A stretch of 64,000 bases of DNA from Spirosoma radiotolerans. Its GTDB lineage: Bacteria; Bacteroidota; Bacteroidia; Cytophagales; Spirosomataceae. The DNA lies in assembly GCF_000974425.1 (NCBI RefSeq), contig NZ_CP010429.1, forward strand, positions 3,596,001 through 3,660,000, read 5' to 3'. Numbering within the stretch: the first letter of the stretch is position 1; every line of letters begins with the position of its first letter. This document shows, one piece after another, positions 53,926 to 62,906 of the stretch. The notes beneath the pieces are model-generated. The model had not been told where the DNA came from, ran no database searches, and was given only the letters and a program-made list of their open reading frames with translations. Position numbers and translations under genes: made by a program.

Positions 53926-54387
53926 TTAAGCTTGGATCTCAAATGAATACGTAATGTCGGTGGAAGGCCGGAACTGCGCGGTGGCCGAGCAATATTTGTC
54001 CATTGATAGATCAATGGCCCGTTTCACCTTTACTTCGTCTAACTGGCCCTTGAGCAGGTACGTAATATGAATCTTTTTGAAAGGCGAGGGCGTCGCGTCC
54101 TTCTCCCGAAGACCATCAACTTTCATCCGAAAGTCGTCGATGACTTGTTTTTGTTTTTGAAGGATCAGGACCACGTCGATCGCCGAGCAACCGGCCAGGC
54201 CCATCAGCAACATTTCCATCGGGCGGGCGCCCGCATTATGGCCACCAATGTCGGTTGCCGCATCCATATGCTGGGCCACGCCTGAGGTGCCAAGCGCTTC
54301 AAAATGAAAAGCATTGTCGACGCGTACCAGCTCGACATGCATTGTCTTAAATTCCTGAACGGTGTCAACCGGTTGTGAATCAAGCAT
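53926..54387 (-). CDS. OsmC-family protein
   Basis: A 153-residue protein when started at the ATG at 54387 (MLDSQPVDTVQEF); the longer frame would run antisense through the neighbouring gene. GARPMEMLLMGLAGCSAIDVVLIL carries the first reactive Cys and DKYCSATAQF the second, as in OsmC/Ohr-type thiol peroxidases. The second motif resembles YhfA-type members. It probably reduces organic peroxides or binds fatty acids in the cytoplasm. It is divergent from the small membrane protein gene, with 60 bases between starts. Confidence 0.87.
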   Translation of the reverse strand: MLDSQPVDTVQEFKTMHVELVRVDNAFHFEALGTSGVAQHMDAATDIGGHNAGARPMEMLLMGLAGCSAIDVVLILQKQKQVIDDFRMKVDGLREKDATPSPFKKIHITYLLKGQLDEVKVKRAIDLSMDKYCSATAQFRPSTDITYSFEIQA

Positions 54388-54447
54388 TGTGTTTTTGCGT
54401 TTAATGGAAAGAGTTTGTATTTTCACAAGCCCAAAGTAAAACAGGCT

Positions 54448-54801
54448 ATGTCTGAAAAATTCACTGACGACCTTTTTGACCTTAAAAACGACCGGCGGTT
54501 GAGCGTCTACCTGTATCGGGCAGGGTTCGGTGCCTGGCTGCTTTACATCCTGTCGGGCGCAAAGTTCATGCAGTCGGTGAGTCATTATCGAACAGATTTT
54601 GGCGTGTTCTCGTTCTTTCTGATGGTCATGGGCTTATCGGCATCCATGATATACGATTACTACCACCACCCGGCGGAGTTCGCCCAGAAAAGAAAATGGC
54701 TGGCCTTCAGCTATTTAGTGCTGGCCGGATTGGTTTACTTTCTTATTCTGAATAATAAGCCCATTGCACTACCGCGTTTCCTCGGGCAGGGTCTTTTCTA
54801 A
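54448..54801 (+). CDS. Small three-helix membrane protein of unknown function
   Basis: A 117-residue protein from the ATG at 54448 (MSEKFTDDLFDLK); the longer frame overlaps the opposite promoter region. Three hydrophobic segments are visible: AGFGAWLLYILSG, FFLMVMGLSASMIYDYY and LAFSYLVLAGLVYFLIL. No family recognised. It is divergent from the OsmC gene; co-control is possible but not shown. Confidence 0.65.
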   Translation: MSEKFTDDLFDLKNDRRLSVYLYRAGFGAWLLYILSGAKFMQSVSHYRTDFGVFSFFLMVMGLSASMIYDYYHHPAEFAQKRKWLAFSYLVLAGLVYFLILNNKPIALPRFLGQGLF

Positions 54802-55125
54802 TTTTCCGCTCAAGACAGTTGTTTCCTTTTCACTTATCAGGCGATTGGTGTGTTCTTCATTGCACTGCCCTCGCTATAATCAGGCCACGGTGATGTAAGC
54901 CGGGCCGCCGGTGCGATTCTTAAAACTGACATTACGGCGAGCAATCTGTACATGCCCGCCCAGCCGATCAGGTTGCCGATTATGCATCCAACCGCCCCAC
55001 CTGTACACGAATAGTTCATTTTCAGCAGCTTCATACAGTAGCGACCCGGCTTCTTCTTCTTTGTCCTATTAGACTATTCCATGATTAACTAGTACCCAAA
55101 CCAAAACCCCAGCCTTCGCTACTCA
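54802..55125. other. Intergenic region with a doubtful 65-codon frame
   Basis: This 324-base stretch lies between the small membrane protein gene and the GH88 gene. A minus-strand frame (54837-55034, beginning MKLLKMNYSCTGGAVGC) is open and Gly/Ala-rich in the middle, but lacks a convincing ribosome site and has no recognised relative; I do not call it a gene. No promoter box or repeat was recognised. Confidence 0.4.
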
Positions 55126-56523
55126 ATGCAGATTGACCATTCGCTCCACCCGGCCGACCTATCAACAAAACTTGACCGATTATGGACGCTCTCGGGTCAG
55201 AAGATCCGACTGATCGATACCGAATACGACGAAAAAAAAGGTTCTCCAGTCTTCACCGTTCAGGGTAAGTATACTACCCGAGGCTGGACAGAATGGACAC
55301 AGGGCTTTCAGTTTGGGTCAGCTATTTTACAGTTCGATGCCACCGATGACTCTTATTTTCTGGAGATGGGGCGTCAGAAAACAATCAGCGTGATGGCTCC
55401 TCACATCAGCCATATTGGTGTGCATGACCACGGTTTCAACAACGTCAGCACCTATGGCAACCTGCTTCGACTGATGCAGGAAGGACGGATTCCTGCTACT
55501 GATTGGGAGCGAAACGTTTACGAGCTAGCGTTAAAAATCTCCGGAGCTGTTCAGGCCAGCCGCTGGACACCCATCAGAAACGGGGGCTTTATCAGTTCCT
55601 TCAACGGGCCGCACTCCCTCTTTGTCGATACCATTCGCTCGTGCCGGTCCCTGGTGCTGAGCCACGCGCTGGGTCATGTTTTCCAGGGAGAGGGCGATGT
55701 AAAAATCAACCTCCTGGAACGGGCGCTTCAGCACATGAAAGCCACGGCCGATTACTCCGTATTTTATGGCGAAGGACGCGATACCTATGACATCTGGGGG
55801 CGTACGGCCCACGAAAGTGTTTTTAATGCGAAAGACGGCAATTTCCGTTGCCCTAATTCGCAGCAAGGTTACTCGGGCTTTACGACCTGGACGCGTGGCC
55901 TCGCCTGGGCCATGTGTGGATTTGCCGAAGAACTCGAATGGCTCGCCACCCGCGATGATGCTGAATTGGAAGCCTTTGGCGGACGCGAGCGCATCGAAGC
56001 CTTCATGCGAAAAGCCGCTACGGCCACCTGCGATTTTTATATTGATCATACTCCGACCGATGGCATTCCCTACTGGGATACAGGCGCACCAAACTTACAC
56101 CGCTTAGGCGACTACCTGAATCGCCCGGCCGATCCGTATAATGCGTTTGAGCCCGTCGATAGCTCGGCTGCGGCCATTGGTGCGCAGGGATTGTTACGGT
56201 TAGGCAACTATCTGAAACAGACGGGCAATACAGAAGCAGGTCAACGGTATTTTCAGGCAGGACTGACTATCCTTAACACGCTCTTCGACGAGCCCTACCT
56301 CAGTACTGACCCAAGCCACCAAGGCTTGCTTTTGCATTCTATCTACCACCAGCCCAACGGCTGGGATTACGTACCGGCGGGGAGCAAAATTGCCAACGGC
56401 GAATCGAGCATGTGGGGCGATTACCATGCGCGTGAGGTCGCCTTGTATCTCCAGCGAATCATTCACAACCAACCCTACTACACCTTTTTTAACCGCATCG
56501 CTGAACCGCACCAGACCCGATGA
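55126..56523 (+). CDS. GH88 unsaturated glucuronyl hydrolase
   Basis: A 465-residue (alpha/alpha)6-barrel enzyme. Landmarks are TRGWTEWTQGFQFGSAILQF, HDHGFNNVSTYGNLLRLM, RDTYDIWGRTAHESVFNAKDG, the TTWTRGLAWAMCGF segment and KIANGESSMWGDYHARE near the end. GH88 enzymes remove the unsaturated uronic acid from oligosaccharides released by polysaccharide lyases. No signal peptide is seen, so it works in the cytoplasm. It opens a catabolic cassette, overlapping the next gene by 4 bases. No lyase gene is in the window. Confidence 0.88.
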   Translation: MQIDHSLHPADLSTKLDRLWTLSGQKIRLIDTEYDEKKGSPVFTVQGKYTTRGWTEWTQGFQFGSAILQFDATDDSYFLEMGRQKTISVMAPHISHIGVHDHGFNNVSTYGNLLRLMQEGRIPATDWERNVYELALKISGAVQASRWTPIRNGGFISSFNGPHSLFVDTIRSCRSLVLSHALGHVFQGEGDVKINLLERALQHMKATADYSVFYGEGRDTYDIWGRTAHESVFNAKDGNFRCPNSQQGYSGFTTWTRGLAWAMCGFAEELEWLATRDDAELEAFGGRERIEAFMRKAATATCDFYIDHTPTDGIPYWDTGAPNLHRLGDYLNRPADPYNAFEPVDSSAAAIGAQGLLRLGNYLKQTGNTEAGQRYFQAGLTILNTLFDEPYLSTDPSHQGLLLHSIYHQPNGWDYVPAGSKIANGESSMWGDYHAREVALYLQRIIHNQPYYTFFNRIAEPHQTR

Positions 56524-57965
56524 GCGAGAAATACAAGCCGCAGTTTCCGCGCATGGCCCAGTTGAAAACCACGACTGACCTACGCGATTATTTAACGAGG
56601 AACGACATTGGCCTGCCGTTCGATGAAACCTTATTGCCCCCTGCCGAAAGCCCGTTTAACCGACCGATTCAGCTCAAGTCAGGCAAAACCATTGGCAACA
56701 GCCTTTGCATTTTACCCATGGAAGGCTGGGACGGCACCACCGACGGCCGACCAACGGATTTTACCCGAACCCGCTGGAAGAAGTTCGCTATCAGTGGCGC
56801 GAAACTCCTGTTTGGCTGTGAGGCTGTGGCCGTTTGCCATTCGGGGAAGGCCAACCCAAACCAGTTGGTGCTGAATAATGAAACCTTTTCTGATTTTGTC
56901 GAGCTGCGACAACTCATTCTGGATGCCCATACTGAAGCGTTCGGGCAAACCGACGATTTATTGATTGGACTTCAGCTAACCCATTCAGGGCGCTTTTGTA
57001 AACCTGCGGATAAGAAAACCTTTGAGCCGAAGATTCTGTACAGTCATCCGTTCCTGAACAGCAAGTTCGGCATGAGCGCTGACCACCCAGTGCTCACGGA
57101 TGAGGACATTGATCAGATCATCGAACAATACGTAGAAGCCGCCAGACTCGCTCAAAAAGCAGGTTTCGATTTTGTGGATGTAAAACACTGCCACGGTTAT
57201 CTGGGTCATGAGTTCCTAAGTGCGGTGAGCCGGGAAGGGCGATACGGGGGCTCATTTGAGAACCGGACGCGCTTTCTGCGAACCATCGTTGCGGGCATTC
57301 GGGAAGCCGCGCCAGGGCTTGAGATCGGGATTCGCCTGAGTGCATTCGATATGCTCCCCTTCAAAAAAGGGCCGACGGGCGCGGGCATTCCCGAAGGGGC
57401 AGAACAGTACCCGTTCGCCTTTGGCGGGAAAGCCAACGGATTAGGCTTCGACCTGACGGAGACGAAAATGCTGCTGTCATTGGTAGAATCGCTTGGTATA
57501 CAGCTGGTCTGTGTGACAGGGGGAAGCCCCTACTACAACCCGCACCTGATGCGACCGGCGCTGTTTCCCCCGTCGGACGGTTATCTGCCACCCGAAGACC
57601 CGCTGTTGGGGGTGAAACGCCAACTCGATGTTACCCACGAACTGAAACAGGCCTTTCCGAATCTGGTCATTATTGGGTCAGGGTATTCGTATTTACAGGA
57701 ATGGCTTCCTAACGTAGCCCAACATGTCCTGCGCACGGGTATGGCCGATAGTGTTGGTTTTGGGCGTATGGTCCTGTCTTACCCGACGATGCCCGCCGAT
57801 ATGCTTGCCGGTCGGGCGCTGGTTCGCAACCAGATTTGCCGTACGTTTTCGGACTGCACGACAGCTCCCCGGAATGGCCTCATTTCCGGCTGCTATCCGC
57901 TGGACCCGCTCTACAAGAAAACGGCCGAAGCCGACCAGCTCAAAGCGCTAAAAGAAAGCCTATGA
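56520..57965 (+). CDS. Old Yellow Enzyme-type NADH:flavin oxidoreductase
   Basis: A 481-residue protein with the OYE TIM-barrel motifs. LQLTHSGRFCKPADKKTF carries the FMN/substrate region. DFVDVKHCHGYLGHEFLS gives the substrate His pair in HCHGY form, EGRYGGSFENRTRF and SVGFGRMVLSYP the phosphate site. It reduces activated carbon-carbon double bonds or related substrates with NAD(P)H; natural substrate unknown. It starts by ATGA overlap with the GH88 gene and ends by ATGA overlap with the dehydrogenase, so the three proteins are made together and probably share a pathway. Confidence 0.85.
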   Translation: MSEKYKPQFPRMAQLKTTTDLRDYLTRNDIGLPFDETLLPPAESPFNRPIQLKSGKTIGNSLCILPMEGWDGTTDGRPTDFTRTRWKKFAISGAKLLFGCEAVAVCHSGKANPNQLVLNNETFSDFVELRQLILDAHTEAFGQTDDLLIGLQLTHSGRFCKPADKKTFEPKILYSHPFLNSKFGMSADHPVLTDEDIDQIIEQYVEAARLAQKAGFDFVDVKHCHGYLGHEFLSAVSREGRYGGSFENRTRFLRTIVAGIREAAPGLEIGIRLSAFDMLPFKKGPTGAGIPEGAEQYPFAFGGKANGLGFDLTETKMLLSLVESLGIQLVCVTGGSPYYNPHLMRPALFPPSDGYLPPEDPLLGVKRQLDVTHELKQAFPNLVIIGSGYSYLQEWLPNVAQHVLRTGMADSVGFGRMVLSYPTMPADMLAGRALVRNQICRTFSDCTTAPRNGLISGCYPLDPLYKKTAEADQLKALKESL

Positions 57966-58762
57966 AAAACGCGAAGGGTCCGTTCGGGCGTACTGCTCCT
58001 GTTGCTTTGATCACAGGAGGAAGCCGCGGCATCGGATACGGTATAGCGGAGCAGTTGGCCGATGCCGGATTCGACCTTGCCATCAATGGTGTTCGGCCGG
58101 AAGAGGCCGTCAGGGATGCCCTTAATGGCTTGAAAGACCGGGGAAGCGATGTTATTTATTGCCAGGGCGACATTGCGTCGACATCGGCGAGGGAAGACAT
58201 GTTACAGGAGATCAAGGCCCATTTCGGTCGGCTCAATGTGCTGGTCAATAACGCGGGCGTAGCCCCTAAAGAGCGCCGGGACATTCTGGAAGCAACTGAA
58301 GAAAGTTTTCAGTACGTGCTGTCAACCAATCTGCAGGGAGCTTACTTTCTGACACAGGCTGCCGCCAACTGGATGATTGCCCAACGGGCAGCGCAAGCTG
58401 ATTTCTGGGGTTGCATTATCAATGTATCATCGGTTTCGGCTACGGTTGCGTCGGTGAATCGAGGGGAATATTGCGTAGCGAAGGCTGGTCTGAGCATGGC
58501 GACTCAGCTGTTTGCAACCCGGCTGGGCGAATATGATATACCGGTCTATGAAGTACGGCCGGGCATTATAAAAACGGATATGACGGCCGGCGTAACAGCC
58601 AAATACGACGCGCTCATCGACAGCGGGCTTTGCGTGCAGAAACGCTGGGGGCTCCCCAACGATGTAGGCCGAGCCGTAACCGCACTGGCAAAAGGCGATT
58701 TCCCCTATTCGACCGGACAAGTCATTCTGGTCGACGGTGGGCTGACGATACCGAGACTGTGA
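57962..58762 (+). CDS. Short-chain dehydrogenase/reductase (FabG-like)
   Basis: A 266-residue SDR from the ATG at 57962, which overlaps the stop of the oxidoreductase gene (ATGA); a longer frame is open upstream but lies inside that gene. LITGGSRGIGYGIAEQLADAG is the NAD(P)-binding start, NNAG follows, and the catalytic Ser, Tyr and Lys appear in SSVSATVASVNRGEYCVAK. Annotated as 3-oxoacyl-ACP reductase in many relatives, but context points to a sugar or sugar-acid oxidation step. Co-factor choice unknown. Confidence 0.85.
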   Translation: MKNAKGPFGRTAPVALITGGSRGIGYGIAEQLADAGFDLAINGVRPEEAVRDALNGLKDRGSDVIYCQGDIASTSAREDMLQEIKAHFGRLNVLVNNAGVAPKERRDILEATEESFQYVLSTNLQGAYFLTQAAANWMIAQRAAQADFWGCIINVSSVSATVASVNRGEYCVAKAGLSMATQLFATRLGEYDIPVYEVRPGIIKTDMTAGVTAKYDALIDSGLCVQKRWGLPNDVGRAVTALAKGDFPYSTGQVILVDGGLTIPRL

Positions 58763-59092
58763 ACGGTTTGTAGTTTATAGTTGGCTGGCGCGTCCACGAA
58801 CCACAAATTATCCGTTTTGACTGATTAGGTTGTATTCCCTAGGCTGTGGAAAAACAGCCTAACCATCCGGATAAGTGGGCCGTGAGGACACGGCCCACGG
58901 AAAACACGAACAACAAACTATAAACTACCTATTTTGGGTGATCAGGTTGCACTCCGTGGTCCGTGAGGACACGGACCACCCGACCGGATGGTTAGGCCGT
59001 GAGGACACGGCCCACGGAGTGCAACCTAATCCTTAGGTATAAAACTAAAAGCGACAAACCGTAAAACCACAAACCCTAAACCTATTTGCATC
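58763..59092. repeat. Intergenic cluster of nested palindromes
   Basis: No gene is seen in this 330-base stretch. It holds three hairpins sharing the core CCGTGAGGACACGG (58875-58898, 58956-58979, 58995-59012). Wider pairs enclose them: AGGTTGCACTCCGTGG at 58944-58959 with its exact complement at 59012-59027; GCCTAACCATCCGG at 58857-58870 with 58984-58997; and GTAGTTTATAGTT at 58770-58782 with 58916-58928. This looks like two partial copies of one repeat unit, one inverted, inside the GH88 cassette. Confidence 0.75.
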
Positions 59093-60397
59093 ATGAAAGA
59101 AAACCAAGTTTCACGGCGGTATGTCCTCAAGGCGGGGGCGGTCAGTTCGTTGGCAGCTATGGGCATGCCTACTTTTATTCCGGCAAGTGCCTTCGGGGCC
59201 AATGACCGGGTTCGCGTAGGGGTTATCGGCATTAATGGGCGGGGGAAAGATCATATTCAGGGATTCTCGCGACTCAACGATGTGGAGGTTGCAACCCTCT
59301 GCGATGTGGACAGCACGGTACTTCAGAACGGAGCCAGTGACTTCGAGAAGAAGTACAACAAAAAAGTAAAAACCGTAGCCGACCTTCGACAGGTTTATGA
59401 AGACAAGGATATTGATGTGGTGAGCATTGCCACGCCCAACCACTGGCACGCTCTGGCGGCTATCTGGGCGTGTCAGGCGGGCAAAGATGTGTACGTGGAA
59501 AAACCCGGTGCGCATAACCTTCGCGAAGGCCGAAAATTAGTTGAAGCCGCCCATCACTACAAGCGTATTGTGCAACATGGGGTGCAACTGCGAAGCTCCG
59601 TGGCCATTCAGGAAGCCATTAAGCACCTGCGCGATGGGCTAATCGGCAAGGTGTATATGGCACGGGGGCTGGTCTATAAATGGCGTCCCGACATTGGCAA
59701 CAAAGGCAACTCGCCCGTGCCATCGGAACTCAACTGGAACATGTGGCAGGGACCGGCACAGGCCAAAGAGTTCAGCAAAAACTATGTCCATTACAACTGG
59801 CACTGGTTCTGGGATTATGGTAATGGCGACATTGGCAACCAGGGCATTCACGAAACGGACCTCTGCATGTGGGGGCTGGACGTTGGGCTTCCCGAAGAAA
59901 TCACATCGGCTGGCGGCAAATTCCTCTGGAATGACTGCAAGGAAACGCCCGAAACGCTTACGTCGATCTACAAGTACCCGTCGTCGGGAAAGGTCATTCA
60001 ATTCGAGGTTCGCCCGTGGATGACCAATAAAGAAGACGGGGTTGAAATTGGCAATATTTTTTATGGCGATAAGGGCTACATGGTCGTCAACGGCTATTCG
60101 GATTACAAAACCTTTCTGGGAAAAGAACGCGCTCCGGGTCCGGCCCGTAACGAAGGAGGTGACCATTACCTGAACTTTATAGAAGCGGTTCGGGCGCGGG
60201 ATACGGCAAAGCAAAACGGCCCTGTCGAAACGGCGCACCTGGCATCGGGGATCGCTCACCTTGGCAATATCGCCTACCGCCTGGGGCGCACCCTGCATTT
60301 CGATCCCAAGAACGAAGTGTTTGTGAGTGATAAGGAAGCCAACCAGATGCTGACGCGTAAGTACCGGGCACCGTTTGTCGTACCGGAGAAAGTGTAG
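59093..60397 (+). CDS. Gfo/Idh/MocA-family oxidoreductase with Tat signal
   Basis: A 434-residue protein. The N-terminus has a twin-arginine motif (SRRYVLKAG) and a hydrophobic stretch ending near PASAFGA, so it should be exported folded with its cofactor. Then come the NAD-binding VRVGVIGINGRGKDHI, the EKP motif (YVEKPGAHNLREG) and a C-terminal Gfo/Idh/MocA domain with YNWHWFWDYGNGD. This layout resembles GH109-like or secreted sugar oxidoreductases of Bacteroidota. It lies in the uronate-type cassette, after the nested repeats. Substrate unknown. Confidence 0.86.
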   Translation: MKENQVSRRYVLKAGAVSSLAAMGMPTFIPASAFGANDRVRVGVIGINGRGKDHIQGFSRLNDVEVATLCDVDSTVLQNGASDFEKKYNKKVKTVADLRQVYEDKDIDVVSIATPNHWHALAAIWACQAGKDVYVEKPGAHNLREGRKLVEAAHHYKRIVQHGVQLRSSVAIQEAIKHLRDGLIGKVYMARGLVYKWRPDIGNKGNSPVPSELNWNMWQGPAQAKEFSKNYVHYNWHWFWDYGNGDIGNQGIHETDLCMWGLDVGLPEEITSAGGKFLWNDCKETPETLTSIYKYPSSGKVIQFEVRPWMTNKEDGVEIGNIFYGDKGYMVVNGYSDYKTFLGKERAPGPARNEGGDHYLNFIEAVRARDTAKQNGPVETAHLASGIAHLGNIAYRLGRTLHFDPKNEVFVSDKEANQMLTRKYRAPFVVPEKV

Positions 60398-60420
60398 CAC
60401 TGGCCGGATTCCCCGTGGTG

Positions 60421-60518
60421 TCGGATTGTCCCTGTGGAGTCGGGTTCTCAAACCCGACTCTAATTGCTGACGCGAGCGTGGTCGGGTTTAAGAACCCGAC
60501 TCCACAGGGACAATCCGA
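60421..60518. repeat. REP-like palindromic element, copy 2 (loop inverted)
   Basis: Arms 60421-60458 and 60481-60518 pair at 37 of 38 positions. The inner part (GGAGTCGGGTTCTCAAACCC) is the same family as the element at 28732-28801, with GTCGGGTT/AACCCGAC sub-palindromes in each arm. The loop AATTGCTGACGCGAGC (60462-60477) is the exact reverse complement of the copy 1 loop, so this copy lies in the other orientation. It fills the gap between the Gfo/Idh/MocA and MFS genes. Confidence 0.85.
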
Positions 60519-60571
60519 TCCCGACACCCACAAATCAAGACTATCCTGATCTCAATTAACGCTCAAACCCA

Positions 60572-61819
60572 ATGATCACCCCAGCGACAACCTCCACCAA
60601 CCGTACGGTTATCAGCCAACTTCTGCAACTGCCCGTGCTGGTAGCGGCCCTTGGTTATCTGGTCGATATGTACGACCTGTTTTTGTTCAGTGTCGTGCGC
60701 GTTCCCAGCTTAAAGGCACTGGGTGTCGATGGCGACCGCTTACTGAGTGAAGGCATTCTGTTGCTCAACGCCCAGATGGCCGGGCTGCTGATTGGCGGCA
60801 TTTTCTGGGGTATTCTGGGCGATAAACGGGGGCGGCTTTCGGTGCTTTTTGGCTCCATTCTGTTGTATTCGCTGGCCAATATTGCGAACGGCTTCGTTAC
60901 CTCACTGAATCAGTATGTGGGCCTGCGCTTTATTGCCGGACTGGGGCTAGCGGGCGAGCTGGGGGCGGGCATTACGCTGGTCACGGAGATTCTGCCGAAG
61001 CAAATTCGGGGCTACGGCACTACGCTTGTGGCCACGATGGGCGTCCTGGGCGCCATACTGGCGTATTTCATGGCCGACCTTTTTGATTGGCGCATTTCGT
61101 ATTTCATCGGCGGTGGTATGGGCCTCACGCTTCTGGTTTTACGGTTCAATGTGCTGGAGTCGGGTCTGTTTATCAAATCGCAAAAACAAACTTTATCACG
61201 CGGTAGTATCGGCATGCTCTTTTCCGACCGGGCTCGACTGGCGAAATACATTCAGAGTATTCTGGTTGGTTTACCGATCTGGTTTGTGGTCGGTATTCTC
61301 ATCACGTTCTCGCCCGAGTTTGGAAAGGCCCTCGGTCTGAGTGCACCCGTCGTCGCGGGAAAAGCCGTCATGTTAAGTTTTTCGGGACAGGTAGCGGGCG
61401 ATCTGGTTAGCGGTTTTCTGAGTCAGTCGATGCAAAGCCGCAAGAAAGTCATCCGATTGTTTATGCTGCTTTCGTTTGTCTTTATGCTGGTTTATCTGCT
61501 GGCTCCCGTCCGCGACATCACGCTCTTCTACGTCGTCTGTGTTTGCCTGGGGTTTGCTAACGGCTACTGGACCTTGTTTGTGACCATTGCCGCCGAACTC
61601 TTTGGCACCAACCTCCGCGCCACGGTCGCCACGACCGTTCCGAACTTTGTGCGGGGCGCTACCATTCCGCTGAGTGCCCTCTTCATCCAGCTAAAACCTG
61701 CTCTCGGCACCATTTACAGTGCTTTAGCGGTGGGGCTCCTTACGCTGATCATCGCGCTGATTGCGCTGTCTTTTCTGGACGAAACATTTAAGAAAGACCT
61801 GGACTACGTGGAAGAATAA
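60572..61819 (+). CDS. MFS transporter, sugar or carboxylate type
   Basis: A 415-residue protein with twelve predicted membrane segments. ALGYLVDMYDLFLFSVVR is the first helix with acidic residues, GILGDKRGRLSVLFGS is loop 2-3, and GLAGELGAGITLVTEILPKQIRGYGTT is the helix 4-5 region as in the sialate/aromatic-acid/sugar-acid symporter group. It probably brings the product of the cassette into the cytoplasm. It follows the Gfo/Idh/MocA gene by 174 bases, with the palindromic element between. Exact substrate unknown. Confidence 0.84.
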   Translation: MITPATTSTNRTVISQLLQLPVLVAALGYLVDMYDLFLFSVVRVPSLKALGVDGDRLLSEGILLLNAQMAGLLIGGIFWGILGDKRGRLSVLFGSILLYSLANIANGFVTSLNQYVGLRFIAGLGLAGELGAGITLVTEILPKQIRGYGTTLVATMGVLGAILAYFMADLFDWRISYFIGGGMGLTLLVLRFNVLESGLFIKSQKQTLSRGSIGMLFSDRARLAKYIQSILVGLPIWFVVGILITFSPEFGKALGLSAPVVAGKAVMLSFSGQVAGDLVSGFLSQSMQSRKKVIRLFMLLSFVFMLVYLLAPVRDITLFYVVCVCLGFANGYWTLFVTIAAELFGTNLRATVATTVPNFVRGATIPLSALFIQLKPALGTIYSALAVGLLTLIIALIALSFLDETFKKDLDYVEE

Positions 61820-61908
61820 GCATCAACAACGTTAAACCAAAACCTATAGACTAGTCAAATTTTATGATTCCCTAATGACCAACGAATCGTTACGGGCGGG
61901 ATAATCTG

Positions 61909-61916
61909 TACCTTTG
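61909..61916 (+). promoter_or_regulatory. Candidate -7 box for the DUF2911 gene
   Basis: TACCTTTG is an exact TAnnTTTG match, 47 bases before the ATG at 61964. The -33 region has GTTA rather than a clear TTG. Confidence 0.4.
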
Positions 61917-61963
61917 GGTATTAAAAACAAACGCATAGCTAATACATTCATCCTTTCTGTATC

Positions 61964-62818
61964 ATGAAGAGTTTAAAGTTTACCCCTATCGCCGTAGCCG
62001 TTCTCCTTACCCTTTGCTCACTATCAGCTGCGCAGGCTCAACTCAAAGTGCCAGCCGCCAGTCCATCCCAGACCACCAAGCAGAGTTTCGCCCTAGGCGA
62101 CATTACGCTTGAGTATTCCCGGCCAGCAGTAAAGGGCCGAACCATCTTCGGTGATCTGGTTCCTTATGATAAAGTATGGCGTACGGGTGCCAATGCAACG
62201 TCTAAAATCACCTTCTCGTCGGATGTGAAGTTGGAAGGCAAAGAGGTGAAAGCGGGCACGTACGGGCTGTTCACGATTCCAGGGAAGAATAGCTGGGAAG
62301 TAATGCTTTCCAAAGACCTGAACCTGGGGGCAAACGTGGGCGACTATAAAAAAGAGAGCGAAGTCGTTCGTGTTCAGGTGAAACCGACTACGCTGGCCAA
62401 CAAGGTAGAAACGTTTACCATCAACATTGCCGATATTCAGCCTAGCTCAGCCGTGCTGGAAATTATGTGGGATAAAACCCGCGTTCCCGTTGCCATCACC
62501 GCTGATATTGACCAAACAATCGTAAAGAACATTGAGGCTTCCTTAGCGTCTGATAAACCGGCTTATTTTGAGGCCGCCAGTTACTATTACGATACAAACC
62601 GGGATTTGAAACAGGCTCTTGGCTGGGTAACCAAGGCCACAGAACAAAATCCGAAAGCCTTTTGGGTGATGTTGCTGAAAGCTCGGATCGAGTTGAAACT
62701 AAAAGAAAAAGCCAGTGCCATTGCCAGCGCCGAGAAAACGGTTGCTTTGGCGAGCGAAGCAAAAAATGCGGATTATGTAAAGATGGCCAATGACCTGATT
62801 GCCTCGGCTAAAAAGTAA
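61964..62818 (+). CDS. DUF2911-family secreted protein
   Basis: A 284-residue protein with a signal peptide ending near LSAAQAQ (residue 26). The DUF2911 domain covers about 40-190: LGDITLEYSRPAVKGRTIFG, VPYDKVWRTGANATSKI and KAGTYGLFTIPG are its usual motifs. The C-terminal third is helical, with a TPR-like segment (DLKQALGWVTKATEQNPKAFW). The family is common in Bacteroidota and of unknown function, probably periplasmic. It stands alone, with a promoter candidate upstream and a strong terminator downstream. Confidence 0.87.
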   Translation: MKSLKFTPIAVAVLLTLCSLSAAQAQLKVPAASPSQTTKQSFALGDITLEYSRPAVKGRTIFGDLVPYDKVWRTGANATSKITFSSDVKLEGKEVKAGTYGLFTIPGKNSWEVMLSKDLNLGANVGDYKKESEVVRVQVKPTTLANKVETFTINIADIQPSSAVLEIMWDKTRVPVAITADIDQTIVKNIEASLASDKPAYFEAASYYYDTNRDLKQALGWVTKATEQNPKAFWVMLLKARIELKLKEKASAIASAEKTVALASEAKNADYVKMANDLIASAKK

Positions 62819-62831
62819 ATTCAGTTGTATT

Positions 62832-62878
62832 AAAACCAAAAACGGCCAATCCTATCAGGGTTGGCCGTTTTTGGTTTT
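62832..62878. terminator. Strong intrinsic terminator between convergent genes
   Basis: AAAACCAAAAACGGCCAA (62832-62849) pairs exactly with 62861-62878 over 18 bp, loop of 11 bases, with a T-rich right arm. The A/T-rich outer part lets it work in both directions, ending the DUF2911 and the SusD transcripts. Confidence 0.85.
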
Positions 62879-62906
62879 ATTTACTATTAAGCTAGGCTCA
62901 TCAGAC

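Noticed and set aside
54837..55034. Minus-strand 65-codon open frame with a Gly/Ala-rich middle, bacteriocin-like at a glance
   Set aside because: No convincing ribosome site, no recognised relative and no transport or modification genes nearby.
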